Shown here one piece after another: positions 45,264 to 57,604 of a stretch of DNA of 64,000 bases. The position numbers and the translations under genes were made by a program. The notes beneath the pieces are model-generated. The model did no database searches. It was given only the letters and a program-made list of their open reading frames with translations, and was not told the origin of the DNA. Origin of the DNA: Coix lacryma-jobi var. lacryma-jobi (lineage: Eukaryota; Streptophyta; Magnoliopsida; Poales; Poaceae); NCBI GenBank assembly GCA_009763385.1, contig CM019826.1, positions 92,798,848-92,862,847 of the forward strand. Reading direction: 5' to 3'. How positions within the stretch are numbered: the first letter of the stretch is position 1; the number at the start of each line of letters is the position of its first letter.

Positions 45264-47387
45264 TGAAGGACCGAGAATGCAATAGCAAGTCGACCAGAGG
45301 GGGGTGAATGGGAGCTCAAAAATTTCTCTCGAAACTTTGGCCTTTGTCCCACAAATCAACCCCCAAAAGCTTCGATCGAAACCGTGATGCCCACGACCCT
45401 TGGAAGAGGGTGGATGATCCCTAAGATCACAGTGAGGCACCACAAAGTGATAGCAAACCAAACGGCAAAAGCACCGGTACAAGTTCAACCCTTAAAAACC
45501 AAGTCCCAAACGTAGATGGAAGACTACGTCGAGAAATCCCCAAATACCAATGCTAACAAGTAGCAAAGATACCTAGAGAGGTTCCTTGGTCAACTCTAGG
45601 GCCAAACGAGAAGTCCGGAAACCAAGCGGAGAAGCCGGGAGAGCAAACGCACTAAACCACAACACACAGCCAAATCCCGGACTGTCCGGACTCTTGGTCC
45701 CGGACTGTCCGCGCCAGGGGCGGACTGTCCGCGGTTCCCTGGCGGACTGTCTGCCGGTCAAAAGTGCGAAACAGCACAGTTGCTGAACGTCTTCTGCTCG
45801 GGCCCGTACTGTCCGCGCCTGTCAACAGCGGACTGTCCGCCGGTCAAAAGTGCGAAACAACACAGTTGCTGAACGTCCTCGGCTCGGGCCCGGACTGTCC
45901 GCGCCTATCAACGGCGGACTGTCCGCCGGTCACCCGAGGCAAAACGCCCGAGAAGCACGGCCACTGCTCTGTCCGTCTCCCCGATGCGCGGACTGTCCGC
46001 GGGCACAATGGCGGACTGTCCGCGAGTGCCCAATGAGGGTGATTTTGGTCGCCCTCAACTCAAATCTCCCCAAAACCAATTCAACTCAAAATCCCTAGTT
46101 CACAAACTTGGAGAGGATGATCACGAGGTAGTTAGGAGACTGTCCCCAAGAAATCATCTGCTCAAATCAACTCAATCACCGGGAAATCGAAAGGGAAGGA
46201 GTATGAACGAAAAAGCGCCACGAAAATGAAATCAACCCGATCTACTTGTTCATGAGGAGTTAGATGAATTCCTTCGGTGGAAATGATCTCCTCACAATAA
46301 AGAACAAGTTGATTCAAACGGATTTCGAAAAGACGCAGTAGAGAGGGAGATCGAGTGACGGGAAAATCGCGGAGAAACGAAGAACGCGAAGAACATGAAC
46401 AAAACGCGAATCAAGTCATCGATCTGCAACCATGTGGCTACCACACGCTACAATAGGGAGATTACGGTCTCACTTCCTCAAAATCTCCAGTACACAGAGG
46501 TATGGTTCTCTACGGATCTCAGTTGCTATAGCAGGGGATTGGGAGAGCAGGAAAAAAACTAGAAGGCAAAGAGCAAATGACTGAGATAGGATGGGAGGTG
46601 GGTGTCTCCCTCTACTTATCCTAATTCTAATTCCCAGTCTACCCCTAACTAATTACAGAGCGAACCAGCTAAACCCTAGGGTTATTCTGGACCAACTCGT
46701 GGTAGGTGGTGATCCGAAGGCCATGCCCACACAACTGGTAGCGTTGCCTCGACGCAACCTCACCAATTGCCGCCACGTGCCGCCACCGCTCTGCTTGTCC
46801 TTTTCCCGGACTTCGCTCCCGGTTTTGTGGCCCAAACCCAGAAACCAGCCTTCACGACCAACCCCCGGTTTTGAGGCCCAAACCGGGAAACCAGCCGTCC
46901 ATCGCCTGAGTTTTGTTGCCTAAACTCAGAAACCCGCAGCACCCAGGTTTTGAGGCCCAAACCTGGAAACCGTCCTCAACCCGAGTTTTGTGGCCCAAAC
47001 TCGGAAACCATCAGTGCCCAAGTTTTGAGTCCCAAACCTGGAAACCGTCCACTCGGTGGTTTTTCTGTGGCTCAACCACCAAACCGGGCCGTAGAGGGGA
47101 TGCACCGCCCGTGCACTTTGTCCACCCGCAAGTCTTCGCTCGTCGCTGTCCTAGGCTGACAGCCACCACAGCTGATCCTCAGGCCATCGGTCCCTCAGTC
47201 CAAGCCTCACGTTTGCCCTTCGCCACTCTCGGTCCATCGGCATGACACGTCTCTACTAGACCTTCACCTTGCCTTCGATCACTGTATCCGTGCTCGACAC
47301 CTGCACAACACAAGCCAAAGAACATGCGCATTATCCCAGTTGACAATCACTCATCACTTAGAGACTCGGCATACATCCATGTATCCG
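45264..47387 (-). repeat. 3' LTR of Sirevirus 1
   Basis: The LTR is 2124 bp and pairs with 54,856-56,972; differences are scattered. It contains the CGGACTGTCCG array (45,676-46,025) and a seven-unit hairpin array (46,818-47,080) of the same design as in Sirevirus 2. In the sixth unit the two arms no longer match fully (CCAAGTTT against AAACCTGG). No obvious strong TATA is present; GGATAAGTAGAGGG on the minus strand near 46,610 is a candidate. Confidence 0.92.
45676..46025. repeat. CpG-rich palindrome array CGGACTGTCCG in 3' LTR of Sirevirus 1
   Basis: About ten copies of the perfect palindrome-with-spacer CGGAC TGT CCG, often extended to GGCGGACTGTCCGCC or CCGGACTGTCCGCG, occur in 350 bp. 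This closely resembles the published Sirevirus LTR motif CACCGGACTGTCCGGTG. A matching array lies at about 55,267-55,618. Confidence 0.88.
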
Positions 47388-48965
47388 CAATCTCCCCCTT
47401 GATGAGTGCATTGTCAACTACCAACACAAATCATAATGGAATAGAAGAAGGAAGGAAGAAGGAGAGAGAACTCAAACAAATGACCCAAAAGCATAGCAAA
47501 AGCCAAAGAAGGTCAAGTGGAAAGAGCAAGACAACTTGGTCCCCAAAGACATGGGCAACGGCTCGACGCAACCAAGCAATGCAAAGCTAGCCCTCAAGAA
47601 GAGGTAGAACAGTCTCAACACCACTAGCGGGATAGCTCGATACCAATTGAAGAATCAACTGAAATTCAAGCAAAACAGAGCTAGCCCTCAAGAAGAGGTA
47701 GAATGGGCTCAACACCGCTAGCGAGGAAGCTCGATACCAACTGAAGAAAGCTTGATACCAACTGAAGAGCATAAAAGCAAAGGTGTTAGTTCCTCAAGAA
47801 AGAGGCAAAGGCTCAACACAACTAGCTACCTAAAATGCTCCGAACCAACTGTTACTAGCTCGAAAACTCCCCCTCAAATAGTGCACACAACTAGGAAATC
47901 TTCCCCTTAGTTCAACTCGGAAAGCACATGATTTGCAAGATTTTCTCCCCCTTAGTTGAAAATGCACTAATCAAGAATCTCCCCTCCAAATGCATATGAG
48001 TCAAATTGCAAGTTAGCAGCTTCAGGAATATAGTTGATAGAATGAGAAGATGCGCGACAGAGTGCGGATCCGATGACTCATAAAATGCACAGAATGCTAG
48101 CAAAGGCTCAAACTGATCACAAAATACGAAATCTGAACAGTTGAGCAAAAAGAGCAGTTTTCAGCCAAAATGTATTCACCATCAAAATAGCACTAAGCAT
48201 GTATAGACAGGAAGTCAAACAAGTGCTAAACATGTATACAAGGTGAACTACCCCTAGCAAGGTTCAATCATCATGCTATAGAATGAAACATAGACTTGTG
48301 TAATCAAAATTTTATCGGAGTTGCAGCGGTGAAATTGCACAAGTTCAAATTTCAGCATATGATTGCGAGAGGTTGAAAGCTTGTCATTGCCTAACTTTCC
48401 AACTGTGCGAAGCCTATGCAGAAGCAATCAGAAGCTTAAAGCAACATTTTCGATCATACACTACACAGCTCAAGTTTAAGTCAAAGTGCAATGAGAGACA
48501 GTCTCGATACTGTGATGTGCTGACAAGCAATCCCATCTCGATCTTTCCAATTCACTTAACTTGGTTCAAATTTAAAGCAGAATATGCACATACCAAGCAA
48601 GTGAAAGACTCAACACTAGAGACATAGCAACCTAGCATATATGAGAAGCACAAGTGATTTCAACACATTCTACACATGCTAGTTGCATATCTCAATGGTG
48701 AACATTTTTATGTTCATTAATCAAATTCACCGTTCATAAAATAGCTCCGCTCACAACATGTATCAGTGACCAGAAAGAGCATAAGCTATAAGCATCATCA
48801 TAAAGCATCGGAGCAAATACTATAAAGAACATAGTCACATTCTAAAGATTATATACATGAAGCTCTGAATGTAAATATGCAAGATGAAATGCAAAGATGC
48901 ATGATGAAACTAATTGAAAAACACAAAGTCAGTTTATAATACAGGAGTCAAAATGTTTCCCCCAT
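47388..48965 (-). promoter_or_regulatory. 3' non-coding region of Sirevirus 1 with multiple polypurine tracts
   Basis: The tract beside the LTR is AAGGGGGAGATTG on the minus strand (47,388-47,400). Additional purine-rich runs are at about 47,865, 47,905, 47,946, 47,978 and 48,958. Otherwise it closely follows the equivalent region of Sirevirus 2 (43,260-44,246), with no coding frame. Confidence 0.75.
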
Positions 48966-50579
48966 CTAAAAGGGGAAACACACACCAAGCTCACCTCTCA
49001 ACCTAGCAAAAGTTGATTGGTCCAAAGGCTTGGTGAAAATATCAGCCAACTGATGATGAGTATCGACATGGCGAAGGTCGATATCACCCTTCTCATAGTG
49101 GTCTCACAGAAAATGAAAGCGCACATCAATGTGTTTTGTCTTAGAATGCAGCACGGGGTTCTTAGCAACGCTAATTGCACTCGTGCTGTCACAAAGCAAA
49201 GGAACGCGAGAAAAGCTCAGTCCAAAATCACGCAAAGTAGCCATCATCCAAAGCAATTGAGAACAGCAGCTAGCGGCAGCAACATATTCAGCCTCTGTGG
49301 TAGACTGGGCGACACTAGACTGCTTGCGAGAAGACCACGATACAAGAGAAGAACCAATACACTAACAAGTCCCAGAAGTGGACTTGCGATCAATGCGGCA
49401 ACCAGCAAAATCGGCATCAGAGTAACCGCAAAGGGAGAGGGTGGAGGAAGCAGAATACCAAATCCCAAACTCTAGAGTGAATCATAAGTACCTCATAATG
49501 CGATTGACCGCCTGACGGTGAGAAGTGCACGGCGACGACTGAAATCGCGCGCACAGACACACCGCGAACTGGATGTCCGGCCATGTCGCTGTCAGGTATA
49601 GCAGCGACCCGATCATACTCCGGTACTCCTTCTGGTCTACTGCTTCTCCATCCACATCTGCATCTAGGGCTGCCGTAGTCGGCATGGGTGTTGGAAGAGG
49701 CTTGGCCTCACCCATGTCGAACTTCTTCAGGACATCCTTGGTGTACTTTCCCTGGTGCACGAATGTCCCCTCTCGGGATTACTTGATTTGCAACACGAGG
49801 AAGAATGTCAACTCGCCCATCATGCTCATGTCAAACTCCCTGCTCATAGTGTCTGCAAACTTGGCAACCAAAGCGTGAGAAGAACCACCGAAAATGATAT
49901 CATCCACGTAAATCTGGACCAAGAGAGTTTCATTGCCTTGCTTGAGGAGAAAGAGCGTTTTATCCACACATCCCATTTTAAAACCCTTAGCAAGCAAAAA
50001 GGTTTTCAACCTATCATACGAGGCTCTAGAGGCTTGTTTCAAACCATACAAAGCTTTGTGAAGTTTAAAGACATGCTTTGGAAACTTGGGATTTTCAAAA
50101 CCGGGGGGTTGTTTCACATATACTTCCTCTTCTATGTAGCCGTTTAAGAAGGCACACTTGACATCCATTTGAAAAAGTTTAAACCCTTTGGATGCAGAAA
50201 AAGCCAAGAGTATCCTAATTGCCTCCAAACGAGCTACAGGAGCAAAAGTCTCCTCATAGTCTATCCCCTCCTTCTAACTATACCCCTGGGCTACAAGTCT
50301 GGCCTTGTTTCTCACAACATGGCCATCCTCTCCTTGTTTGTTTTTGAAAACCCATTTTGTCCCAATTGGGGGACACTTAGGAGGAAGAGGAACCAAAACC
50401 CAAACCCAATTTCTTTCAAAATTTTCAAGCTCCTCATGCATGGCATTGACCCAATCTAGATCAGATAAAGCGTGTCCAACATCTCGGGGTTCAAAATCAG
50501 CAACAAATGCAGAATGAGCAAAGTGAGAGATTTGTTGTGACCTTGACCGAGTGACACGTTCGCCGATGCTGCCGATCAT
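48966..50579 (-). pseudogene. Reverse transcriptase and RNase H of Sirevirus 1
   Basis: RT begins at about 50,440 with WVLVPLPPKCPPIGTKWVFK. A TAG at 50,274 interrupts it. MDVKCAFLNGYIEEEVYVKQ lies near 50,165 and the catalytic YVDD near 49,900. A TAA at 49,779 breaks the frame after FFLVLQIK. RNase H follows from about 49,430 in several frames (WSSRKQ and AEYVAAAS types of motif), ending at 48,966. Copia RT and RNase H identity is certain from motif order. The stops at 50,274 and 49,779 are not present in Sirevirus 2. Confidence 0.88.
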
Positions 50580-50649
50580 CTGTTGAGGCGGGTGTTGGCG
50601 CTGAATGTGTCAGGGCGCCTCCCGAACTGAAGTGACCTCCCCCTCAACA

Positions 50650-52170
50650 GCAGCTGGTGCCTTCTCGGATACAAAAGGTACCGCTCGAGGTGGCGGATCC
50701 CACGGCCCCTAGGTAGTCGAAGAAGAAGGATCGGGGCCATGAGTGGTAGTAGAGGCCGCTCTTTGCGGCACAACAGGTGGAGGAGGTGCTGGGTCATCCA
50801 TCCCTTCAGCACCCTCTTCCTCATCATCAAAAAGAGGCTCGCCAACCTCATGATCACCTGCACGCTCAAAACGAGAAGAAGGACAAACCATGGTCTCGTC
50901 GAAGGTGACATCAGATGTCTCCATGACTCGGTTAGTGTCAAGGTTAAGTACACGATATGCGCGAGTATGAGTGCCATAACCCAAAAACACACTGTCAGAA
51001 GAACGAGACTCAAATTTGTCCAGGTTGCCTTTCTTGAGTATAAAACAGTGGCAACCGAAAACTCGAAAGTAACTCACTTTGGGCAGTTTTCCAAAACGCA
51101 ACTCACAAGAGGTCTTTTTCAAGAAAGCTCAGAGAAAAATGCGATTGGAAATGTAGCATGCAGTGCTCATAGCTTCGGCCTAATATCGCCTAGGAGTACT
51201 ATGCTCATCGAGCATCGTCCTGGCCATCTCAACAATGGTCCGATTCTTTCTCTCTACAACACCATTCTGTGGCGGTGTGTAGCGGGAAGAAAACTGATGC
51301 TCTAAACCCAAAGAGTTACAAAACTTCTCAAAATCCGAGTTCTTAAACTCGGAACCATTATCACTTCTAATAGCTCGCATCGAGTTCAAAGGGCACTCGT
51401 TCTGAAGACGCAAAATCAGATTGCGAGCAAAAGAGAAAGTCTCAGTCTTCTTAGATAAAAAGAAGACCCACGAATATCTCGAAAAGTCATCAACAACAAC
51501 AAGCACATACCACTTCCCCCCAACCGAGCTCACCCGAGCCGGACCAACAAGGTCCATGTGCAAAAGCTCTCCAGGGCTCTTGGTCATGACCTGAGTCACT
51601 GGATGGTGGGGAGCGGCGACCATCTTCCCATGTCTACAAGAATGGCAAACAAGATCCTTCTCCATGGATAACTTGGGCAATCCACAAATTAGGCCAAGTG
51701 AGCTAAGCCTTGCAAGCAAGTCGAAGCTCAAATGTCCAAGTCTCCTATGCCACTTCCAAAGATCAGAGGAGGAAGGTCCAGCCAGAAGACAACGAGAAGT
51801 GCCAAAAGACTCCGAGAAATTTGCACGAAAGACTTTCCCAAAGGGCGAAATCAAACAAACAAGATTGCCCTGAGGATCCAAAATACGACTGAGATTCGGC
51901 TTAAAACGAATCTCATAGTCATCATCGAAAAGTTGCGAAACAGAAAGAAGGTTAAAATGCAAGTTAGAAACAAGAGCAACATCACGCAACACAAAGTGCT
52001 CATTAACTCGCACCGACGCACGAGACAACACCTTACCTTTGCTATTGTCGCCGATGGTGATAAAGTCCTTTCCGGCAACAGGACTAAGACTGGAGGACCA
52101 CTTGGCGTTTCCGGTCATGTGTCTCGAACAACCGGAATCCACCAACCAAACGTTCTCCAATCGTTTTACC
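50650..52170 (-). pseudogene. Protease and integrase of Sirevirus 1
   Basis: At the right, NVWLVDSGCSRHMTG near 52,150 contains the DSG of the aspartic protease. The GAG-pre-integrase finger (LWKWHRRLGHLSFDLLARLS near 51,760; LVCHSCRHGKM near 51,650) follows. The integrase core has DLVGPARVSS and VDDFSRYSWVF with aspartates near 51,560 and 51,500, IRSDNGSEF near 51,365 and PPQNGVVERKNRT near 51,270 with the catalytic glutamate. TAG at 51,180 and TGA at 51,129 then break it. The C-terminal part (FRVFGCHCFILKKGNLDKFE near 51,060) continues to an acidic, proline-rich linker ending near 50,700. Confidence 0.9.
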
Positions 52171-52456
52171 TACATCAATAAAAAAACATAGGGTGAGCAT
52201 ACGGTCCAACACTGGGGTTAGTGAAGTAGGAAGAATACCAGTGTTGGGTCGGCTGCTCAAAAGAACGAATAGCAGAAAAACCATTCCTAGCACGCCTACG
52301 GGAAGAGCGATCACCACGTAGAGGAAAACGTGGTCTGCTAAGGAAAGAGCTTCCAACGCGATACTCAAAACGCGATGGGGGAAAATGCTCAACTACAAAG
52401 CCACCACCACGGGGTCCATAGCCCACAACTGCAGGCTCCCGCCGGGCACGTTCTTT

Positions 52457-54792
52457 TCATGGCCTAGGCCTAGGAACTTGAGATTTTGGACCTCTAGGCC
52501 TAGCAGCACGCCTCTGAACATTCGACACATGTACATCATGGAAGGGATGGTACATGTCCGTATTGTTCATCTCCTTTGCACGGCGCGCCTCTCTCTTGCA
52601 CCGAAAGCAAAACTCACTCAAGTGTCCATCTCTCCCACAGTGCTCACAATGGTACCTCACCGCTCTCAAAGGGGGTTGTTGGTACTCACGGTAGTGGGTG
52701 TGGATCACTTTGCCCTTCTATGGCATAAGCTCCTCTTGGATGGGTGGCATGGTGTCTAGCTTGTTCTTGAGGTGGTTTGGTTTTGGAGCCCATGATTGTT
52801 TCTTGGGTGGAGCTCTCGGAGGTTCCACAAATACGCCATCCTTGGTGTTAGGCTTTAGAGGCTCTTTGGGTGGAATTTTGGTAAGCTTGGGAGTAGTGGT
52901 GGAGTTGGGCTTCTCACACGGGTTCAGACCACTCGACTCTCCAATCTTCCCAAAAGATGAAGCGCACTCAACACCCTGAGCAAAACCTACACCTGGCCCT
53001 CCAGCAGCGCGCTTGAACTGGGAGATCATCATCCCAAGCTGCGGCTCACCACTCGACACCCATGACAAGATGGTCCGAAGGTATGTGTTTTCCTCCTCGG
53101 TTTGCATCTTGTCAAGCTTCACGTTTGCAATCTCCATCTCCAAACCCTCACACAGAACGCACCTAGTCACACACGTGCAATCCGAGCTGGCCTTCTCAAG
53201 AGACACAATCTTGGCATTCTTCTCTGCCAACTCGGATTGCAAGCCTGCACAGGACTTGCACGCACCCAACAGCGAGGATCTAGCCTTCAGCTCATCCACC
53301 TCTCCTACTAACGCAACATACTTACCTCTCAAAGTGAGAACATCAGTCATGTGTGTGGTGCACATCTCACACTCCTCCTCATCGGTAACAACTACGGTGG
53401 ACTTGACAGATTCAAGTTCCTTCACCGTATCCTCCCACTTCTGCCTAAACTCCTTCCTCTCTCTAGCAGCGCACCTAAGCAGCTTATCTTGACTAAGGAG
53501 AGCGGCAGTAAGTTTCTCGACGTCAGCAGAAAGCTCATCGGGGGTCTGAGATACCTGGAAGGTGTCGTCGTCGTTCCGAGGGATGTCCTCCAGCTCGCCG
53601 TCGACCTCCTTGCCGAGGGCCATGGTGCAGAAGCCCTCGTCGTCGGTGAAGAAGCAGAGGCCGTTCAACTTGTCCTCGATCCTCTTCTTCTTCTCGGACT
53701 CGTCATCGCTTGAGGAAGCGGAGTCGTCATCCGAGTCATCGACGTCGCTTTGCGTGGCGAAGAACGCACGCTGCTCAGCCTGGGCCTTCTCCAAGTACTT
53801 CGTCTTGATGTACTCCTTGTTGAAGCTGCCCTTCCGCTTGTGCTTCGCGGGGACGTACTTCTCCTTGCGCTTGCCGGAGTCATACTTGTGCCCATGATCA
53901 GCCTTGTCAAAGACTTGCTTGTTCTTTTTCGAGCAATTGGCGATGAAGTGGTTGGGTCGCCGCACTCGAAACATCCCGAGCGTCCTCCTCCGCGGTGACG
54001 GTTCAAGCGGTTGTTGTGGAACCGCGAGAACCGGTTGGCGAGCAAAGCCAACTCGTCATCCCCCATGAATTCCAGCTGCTCCTCTGCGACAGAAAGAAGA
54101 GAAGAAAGTGCAAAGCCTCCAGAGGGGTTAGCAGAAGAGCCAGAAAGCAAAGCCATCGACGGGCCAGAAGGATTCTCATAAGAAGCCCTCGCCATGGCAT
54201 CGATCTCACTGGACTTGAGCTTACTGAAGAGCTCGTCGCACGTGAGGGTCTCATAGTTAGGCGATTCAATGATTGCCTGATCCTTGGAATCCCACACCAA
54301 CCGATCAAGAGTATGGAGTAGCTTGAGAGCTCTCTCATGATCATCGAAAGGCAACAGCTCCTTGTTAGCCCTCATCCTGTTGACAATCACCTGAAAGCGA
54401 GCGAATAAACTTTCTATACTCTCGTCAGGCATGTGTCGAAAGTTCTCATACTCTCGCTTGATCGACTCATAGAGATGGGTTTTGACTTGAGTGGTTCCCT
54501 CATGGAAACGCATGAGGGTAGCCCAAATCTCTCGAGCCGTAGCGAGGTGAGAAACGCGATCAAACTCACTCATGCTCAGGCATGAGAAAAGAGCATTACG
54601 GGCTCGGCTATTGGCATCGTGCTCATCGATCTGATGCTGAGTGGCACGAGCAGCCAAGACCAAGTAATCGGCAGAGTTGCAAATATTCCAGATAGAAGCA
54701 CCCAAACTCTGCAGATAGGCCGACATGCGTATCTTCCAATACGCATAGTTCGTCCCATCGAAAAACGGCGGTTTGCCCACGCCGCGATCCAT
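52457..54792 (-). pseudogene. Gag of Sirevirus 1, frameshifted in the zinc knuckle
   Basis: ATG at 54,792, 46 bases after the primer site, opens MDRGVGKPPFFDGTNYAYWK, the typical Copia gag start. The frame is open to about 53,950, where the first zinc knuckle (CFECGDP) loses its frame; the second half of the knuckle (NHFIANCSK) is read in the next frame from 53,974. That frame runs to 52,718 and is acidic, then coiled-coil-like, with several Cys pairs (CKSCAGLQ; CVTRCVLCEG). After a stop a second knuckle, CEHCGRDGHLSEFC near 52,640, follows and the frame ends at 52,457. The remaining 285 bp to the protease are broken. A long gag with an extended C-terminal coiled-coil region fits Sireviruses. 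Confidence 0.88.
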
Positions 54793-54838
54793 GTCGCCTT
54801 CGGTGGATCTGGAACCGGCTAAGGTGGAAGATCCTTAA

Positions 54839-54853
54839 CCTGCTCCGATACCA
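54839..54853 (-). promoter_or_regulatory. Primer-binding site of Sirevirus 1
   Basis: On the minus strand TGGTATCGGAGCAGG follows the LTR end CGGTCCTTCA after two bases. It is the initiator-Met tRNA type, as in element A. Confidence 0.88.
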
Positions 54854-54855
54854 AT

Positions 54856-56972
54856 TGAAGGACCGAGAATGCAATAGCAAGGCAACCAGAGGGGGGTGAA
54901 TGGGAGCTCAAAAATTTCTCTTGAAACTTTGGCCTTTGTCCCACAAATCAACCCCCAAAAGCTTCAATCGAAACCGTGATGCCCATGACCCTTGGAAGAG
55001 GGTGGATGATCCCTAAGATCACAGCGAGGCACCACAAAGCAATAGCAAACCAAACGACAAAAGCACCGGTACAAGTTCAACCCCTAAAAACCAAGTCCCA
55101 AACGTAGATGGAAGACTACGTCGAGAAATCCCCAAATACCAATGCTAACAAGTAGCAAAGATACCTAGAGAGGTTTCTTGGTCAACTCTAGGGCCAAACG
55201 AGAAGTCCGAAAACCAAGCGGAGAAGCCGGGAGAGCAAACGCACTAAACCACCACACACAGCCAAATCCCGGACTGTCCGGACTCTTGGTCTCGGACTGT
55301 CTGCGCCAGGGGCGGACTGTCCGCGGTTCCCAGGCGGACTGTCCACCGGTCAAAAGTGCAAAACAGCACAGTTGCTGAACGTCCTCTGCTTGGGCCCGGA
55401 CTGTCTGCGCCTGTCAACGGCGGACTGTCCGCCGTTCAGAAGTGTGAAATACCACAGTTGCTGAACGTCCTCTGCTCGGGCCCGGACTGTCCGCGCCTGT
55501 CAACGGCGGACTGTCCGCCGGTCCCCCGAGGCAAAACGCCCGAGAAACACGGCCACTGCTCCGGCCGTCTCGCCGATGCGCGGACTGTCCGCGGGCACAA
55601 TGGCGGACTGTCCGCGAGTGCCCAGTGAGGGCGATTTTGGTCGCCCTCAACTCAAATCTCCCCAAAACCAATTCAACTCAAAATCCCTAGTTCCCAAACT
55701 CGGAGAGGATGATCACGACGTAGAGTCTCCCCAAGAAATCATCCGCTCAAATCAACTCAATCACCGGGAAATCGAAAGGGAAGGAGTATGAACGAAAAAG
55801 CGCCACGAAAACGAAATCAACCCGATCTACTTGTTTGTGAGGAGTTAGATGAATTCCTTTAGTGGAAATGATCTCCTCACAAAAAAGAACAAGTTGATTC
55901 AAACAGATTTTGAAAAGACGCAGTAGAGAGGGAGATCGAGTGACGGGAAAATCACGGAGAAACGAAGAACGCGAAGAACACGAACAAAACGCGAATCTAG
56001 TCATCGATCTGCAACCGTGTGGCTACCACACGCTACAACAGTGAGATTACGGTCTCACTTCCTCAAAATCTCCAGTACACAGAGGTATGGTTCTCTACGG
56101 ATCCCAGTTGCTACAGCAGGGGATTGGGAGAGCAGAAAAAAAACTAGAAGGCAAAGAGCAAATGACTGAGATAGGATGGGAGGTGGGTGTCTCCCTCTAC
56201 TTATCCTAATTCTAATTCCCACTCTACCCCTAACTAATTACAGAGCGAACCAGCTAAACCCTAGGGTTATTCTGGACCAACTCGTGGTAGGTGGTGATCC
56301 GACGGCCACGCCCGCAGAACTGGTAGCGTTGCCTCGACGCATCCTCACCGATTGCCGCCACATGCCGCCACCGCTCTGCTTGTCCTTTTCCCGGACTTCG
56401 CCCCCGGTTTTGTGGCCCAAACCGGGAAACCAGCCTTCACGACCAACCCCAGGTTTTGAGGCCCAAACCGGGAAACTAGCCGTCCATCGCCTGAGTTTTG
56501 TGGCCCAAACTCAGAAACCCGCAGCACCCAGGTTTTGAGGCCCAAACCTGGAAACCGTCGTCAACCCGAGTTTTGTGGCCCAAACTCGGAAACCATCAGC
56601 GCCCAGGTTTTGAGGCCCAAACCCGGAAACCGTCCACTCGGTTGTTTTTCTGTGGCTCAACCACCAAACCGAGCCATAGAGGAGATGCACCGCCCCTGCA
56701 CCCCGTCCACCCGCAAGTCTTCGCTCGTCGTTGTCCCAGGCTATCAGCCACCACAGCTGATCCTCAGGCCACCGGTCCCTCAGTCCAAGCCTCACGTCCG
56801 CCCTTCGCCACTCTTGGTCCATCGGCACAGCATGTCTCTACTTAACCTTCACCTTGCCTTCGATCACTGTATCCATGCTCGACACCTGCACAACACAAGC
56901 CAAAGAACATGCACATTATCCTAGTTGACAATCACTCATCACTCAGAGACTCGGCATACATCCATGTATCAA
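54856..56972 (-). repeat. 5' LTR of Sirevirus 1
   Basis: The LTR is 2117 bp, TGAAGGACCG...CATGTATCAA, partner of 45,264-47,387. The palindrome array CGGACTGTCCG is at about 55,267-55,618. The hairpin array is at 56,403-56,663 with seven units. The right terminus differs by one base from the other copies (AA instead of CA), inferred from the target duplication. Confidence 0.92.
56403..56663. repeat. Seven-unit hairpin array in 5' LTR of Sirevirus 1
   Basis: It has the same unit order as at 41,870 and 46,818, with stems CCGGTTT, CCAGGTTT, CTGAGTTT, CCAGGTTT, CCGAGTTT, CCAGGTTT and a final GTTGTTT unit. Loops are TGTGGCCC or TGAGGCCC. Most units pair fully; units 2, 6 and 7 carry a mismatch. 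Confidence 0.78.
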
Positions 56973-56977
56973 AAAAC

Positions 56978-57599
56978 CCTTAGCAAGCAAAAAGGTTCTC
57001 AACCTATCATACCAGGCTCTAGGGGCTTGTTTCAAACTATACAAAGCTTTGTGAAGTTTTAAGACGTGGTTTGGAAACTTGGGAGTTTCGAAACCGAGGG
57101 GTTGCTTCACATACACCTCCGCTTCTATGTAGCCGTTTAAGAAGGCACTCTTGACATCCATTTGAAAAAGTTTAAACCCTTTGGATGCAGCAAAAGCCAA
57201 GAGTATCCTAATTGCCTCCAAACGAGCTGCAGGAGCAAAAGTCTCCTCATAGTTTATCCCCTCCTTCTGTCTATACCCCTGGGCTACTAGTTTGGCTTTG
57301 TTTCTCACAACATGGCCATCCTGTCCTTGTTTGTTTTTGAAAACCCATTTTGTCCCAATAGGGTGACACCCAGGAGGAAGAGGAACCAAAACCCAAACCC
57401 GATTTCTCTTAAAATTTTCTAACTCCTCATGCATGGCATTAACCTAATCCGGATCAGATAAAGCATGTCCAACATCTCGAGGTTCAACATCAGCAACAAA
57501 TGCAGAATGAGCAAAGTGAGAGATTTGTTGTGACCTTGACCAAGTGACACGTTCGCTGATGCTGTCAATCATCTGTTGAAGCGGGTGTTGGCGCTGAAT
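56978..57599 (-). pseudogene. RT N-terminal fragment of Sirevirus 2
   Basis: This is the right half of the pol split by Sirevirus 1. The frame 57,434-56,978 reads WVLVPLPPGCHPIGTKWVFK near 57,390, GYRQKEGINYEETFAPAARL near 57,265, MDVKSAFLNGYI near 57,155 and KALYSLKQAPRAWYDRLRTF near 57,030, and has no stop in this stretch. It joins across the insertion to 45,258. To its right, at 57,600-57,604 (GTGTC), it is interrupted by solo LTR H. Confidence 0.88.
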
Positions 57600-57604
57600 G
57601 TGTC

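Larger units (their letters stand above)
45264..56972 (-). mobile_element. Complete Sirevirus 1 (Ty1/Copia) inserted in Sirevirus 2
   Basis: Sirevirus 1 is 11.7 kb with LTRs at 45,264-47,387 (3') and 54,856-56,972 (5') and a target duplication AAAAC at 45,259-45,263 and 56,973-56,977. The empty site is confirmed by the paralogous sequence at 49,965-49,990. Primer site, gag, protease, integrase, reverse transcriptase and RNase H all occur in Copia order on the minus strand, with several stops and frameshifts. LTR ends are TGAAGGACCG and GTATCNN (the last two bases vary between copies). Confidence 0.94.

Noticed and set aside
45676..46025. Regular palindromic repeats resembling a CRISPR-like array.
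   Set aside because: The context is a Sirevirus LTR in a plant genome, repeats are about 11 bp with irregular spacing, there are no unique spacers of constant length, and no cas-like gene is present.
53013..53897. Plus-strand serine/leucine-rich frames opposite the Sirevirus gag.
   Set aside because: They are shadows of the acidic, glutamate-rich minus-strand gag frame. No motif or start context supports them.
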